A DNA stretch of 5,214 nucleotides from Christensenella sp. UBA6406. Lineage in GTDB: Bacteria > Bacillota > Clostridia > Christensenellales > UBA1242. How positions within the stretch are numbered: position 1 is the stretch's first letter; each line of letters opens with the position of its first letter. The notes under the pieces were generated by a model. The model was not told the origin of the DNA and made no database searches. It worked only from the letters and a program-made list of their open reading frames with translations. Shown here one piece after another: positions 4,934 through 5,214 of the stretch. Both the position numbers and the translations under genes were made by a program. The stretch is taken from positions 1 through 5,214 of the forward strand of contig DJPS01000045.1 in assembly GCA_002438625.1 (NCBI GenBank), given 5' to 3'.

Positions 4934-5214
4934 ATGGAAATATTTTTAGGAATTTTATTTGGCTTGCTTGGCGGTGTAATTGCTGGAATGGGAATGGGCG
5001 GTGGCACGCTCCTTATTCCGCTTTTAGTCATCTTTATGCAGTTTTCGCAACTTCAAGCACAAACAATAAATTTAATTGCATTTTTACCTATGGCTATAAT
5101 CACGCTTATAATTCATTGTAAAAATCATTTAGTGGATTTTAAAAACAGTTGGCTAATCGCTCTTTTTGGTGTGGCAAGTTCAATCTTAGGGGCATATGTT
5201 ACAACGCTAGTAGA
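4934..5214 (+). CDS. Half-length TauE/SafE (TSUP) family membrane protein, second subunit (3' end outside window)
   Basis: The frame opens at ATG 4934 behind AAAGGAAAGTGAT, a usable Shine-Dalgarno site (AAGGAAAGTGA), and stays open for 93 codons to the window edge. The protein begins MEIFLGILFGLLGGVIAG and carries the glycine/proline signature GMGMGGGTLLIPLL (residues 18-31, P29). It continues with QAQTINLIAFLPMAIITLIIH, which is typical of the second member of split TauE/SafE pairs. About three membrane segments are visible and roughly one more helix is expected beyond the window. Together with the protein encoded at 4346-4729 it would make up one complete transporter. The substrate is unknown; candidates are sulfite, sulfonates or another small anion. 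Confidence 0.85.
   Translation, partial: MEIFLGILFGLLGGVIAGMGMGGGTLLIPLLVIFMQFSQLQAQTINLIAFLPMAIITLIIHCKNHLVDFKNSWLIALFGVASSILGAYVTTLV

Overview
The window is AT-rich DNA. Its reading frames use the standard bacterial code: TGG encodes Trp and TGA is not read through. It has Shine-Dalgarno sites of the AGGAG/AGGTGA type, sigma70/SigA-like promoters and gene families typical of low-GC Bacillota. An uncultured, probably gut-associated, Clostridia-like or related bacterium is the most reasonable guess, but no phylogenetic marker is present. No rRNA, tRNA, CRISPR array, transposase or phage gene was seen.

Layout. (1) Positions 1-33 hold the first 11 codons of a gene on the minus strand that leaves the window. 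(2) Positions 34-368 form a divergent regulatory region with a predicted promoter in each direction and several dyad-symmetric sites. The best set is four copies of a 9-bp half-site (AAGTGCAAA or its complement) arranged symmetrically around the promoter of the next gene. (3) Positions 369-842 encode a 157-aa fusion of an XRE-like helix-turn-helix and a minimal nucleotidyltransferase (MNT), resembling the MntA antitoxin of HEPN/MNT toxin-antitoxin modules. The expected HEPN toxin gene (hepT) is absent. Only an overlapping ATG with its own GGAG site and a few codons remain before a terminator. (4) Positions 849-880 form a bidirectional hairpin terminator shared with the convergent gene. (5) Positions 890-4141 on the minus strand encode a 1083-aa cell-surface protein. 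It has a signal peptide, about four tandem jelly-roll (carbohydrate-binding-like) modules, one transmembrane helix, and an unusually long cytosolic coiled-coil plus acidic tail. (6) Positions 4142-4345 are a second divergent promoter region. (7) Positions 4346-4729 and 4934-5214 (cut by the window end) encode two half-length TauE/SafE (TSUP family) membrane proteins, probably the two halves of one anion transporter. They are separated by a 204-bp purine-rich spacer almost devoid of C.

The three loci (regulator/nucleotidyltransferase, surface protein, transporter pair) show no obvious functional link. The most interesting points are the apparently orphaned XRE-MNT antitoxin with its symmetric operator array, and the surface protein that joins extracellular ligand-binding-type modules to a cytosolic coiled coil through a single membrane helix. 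All family assignments come from reading motifs by eye; no database search was run.
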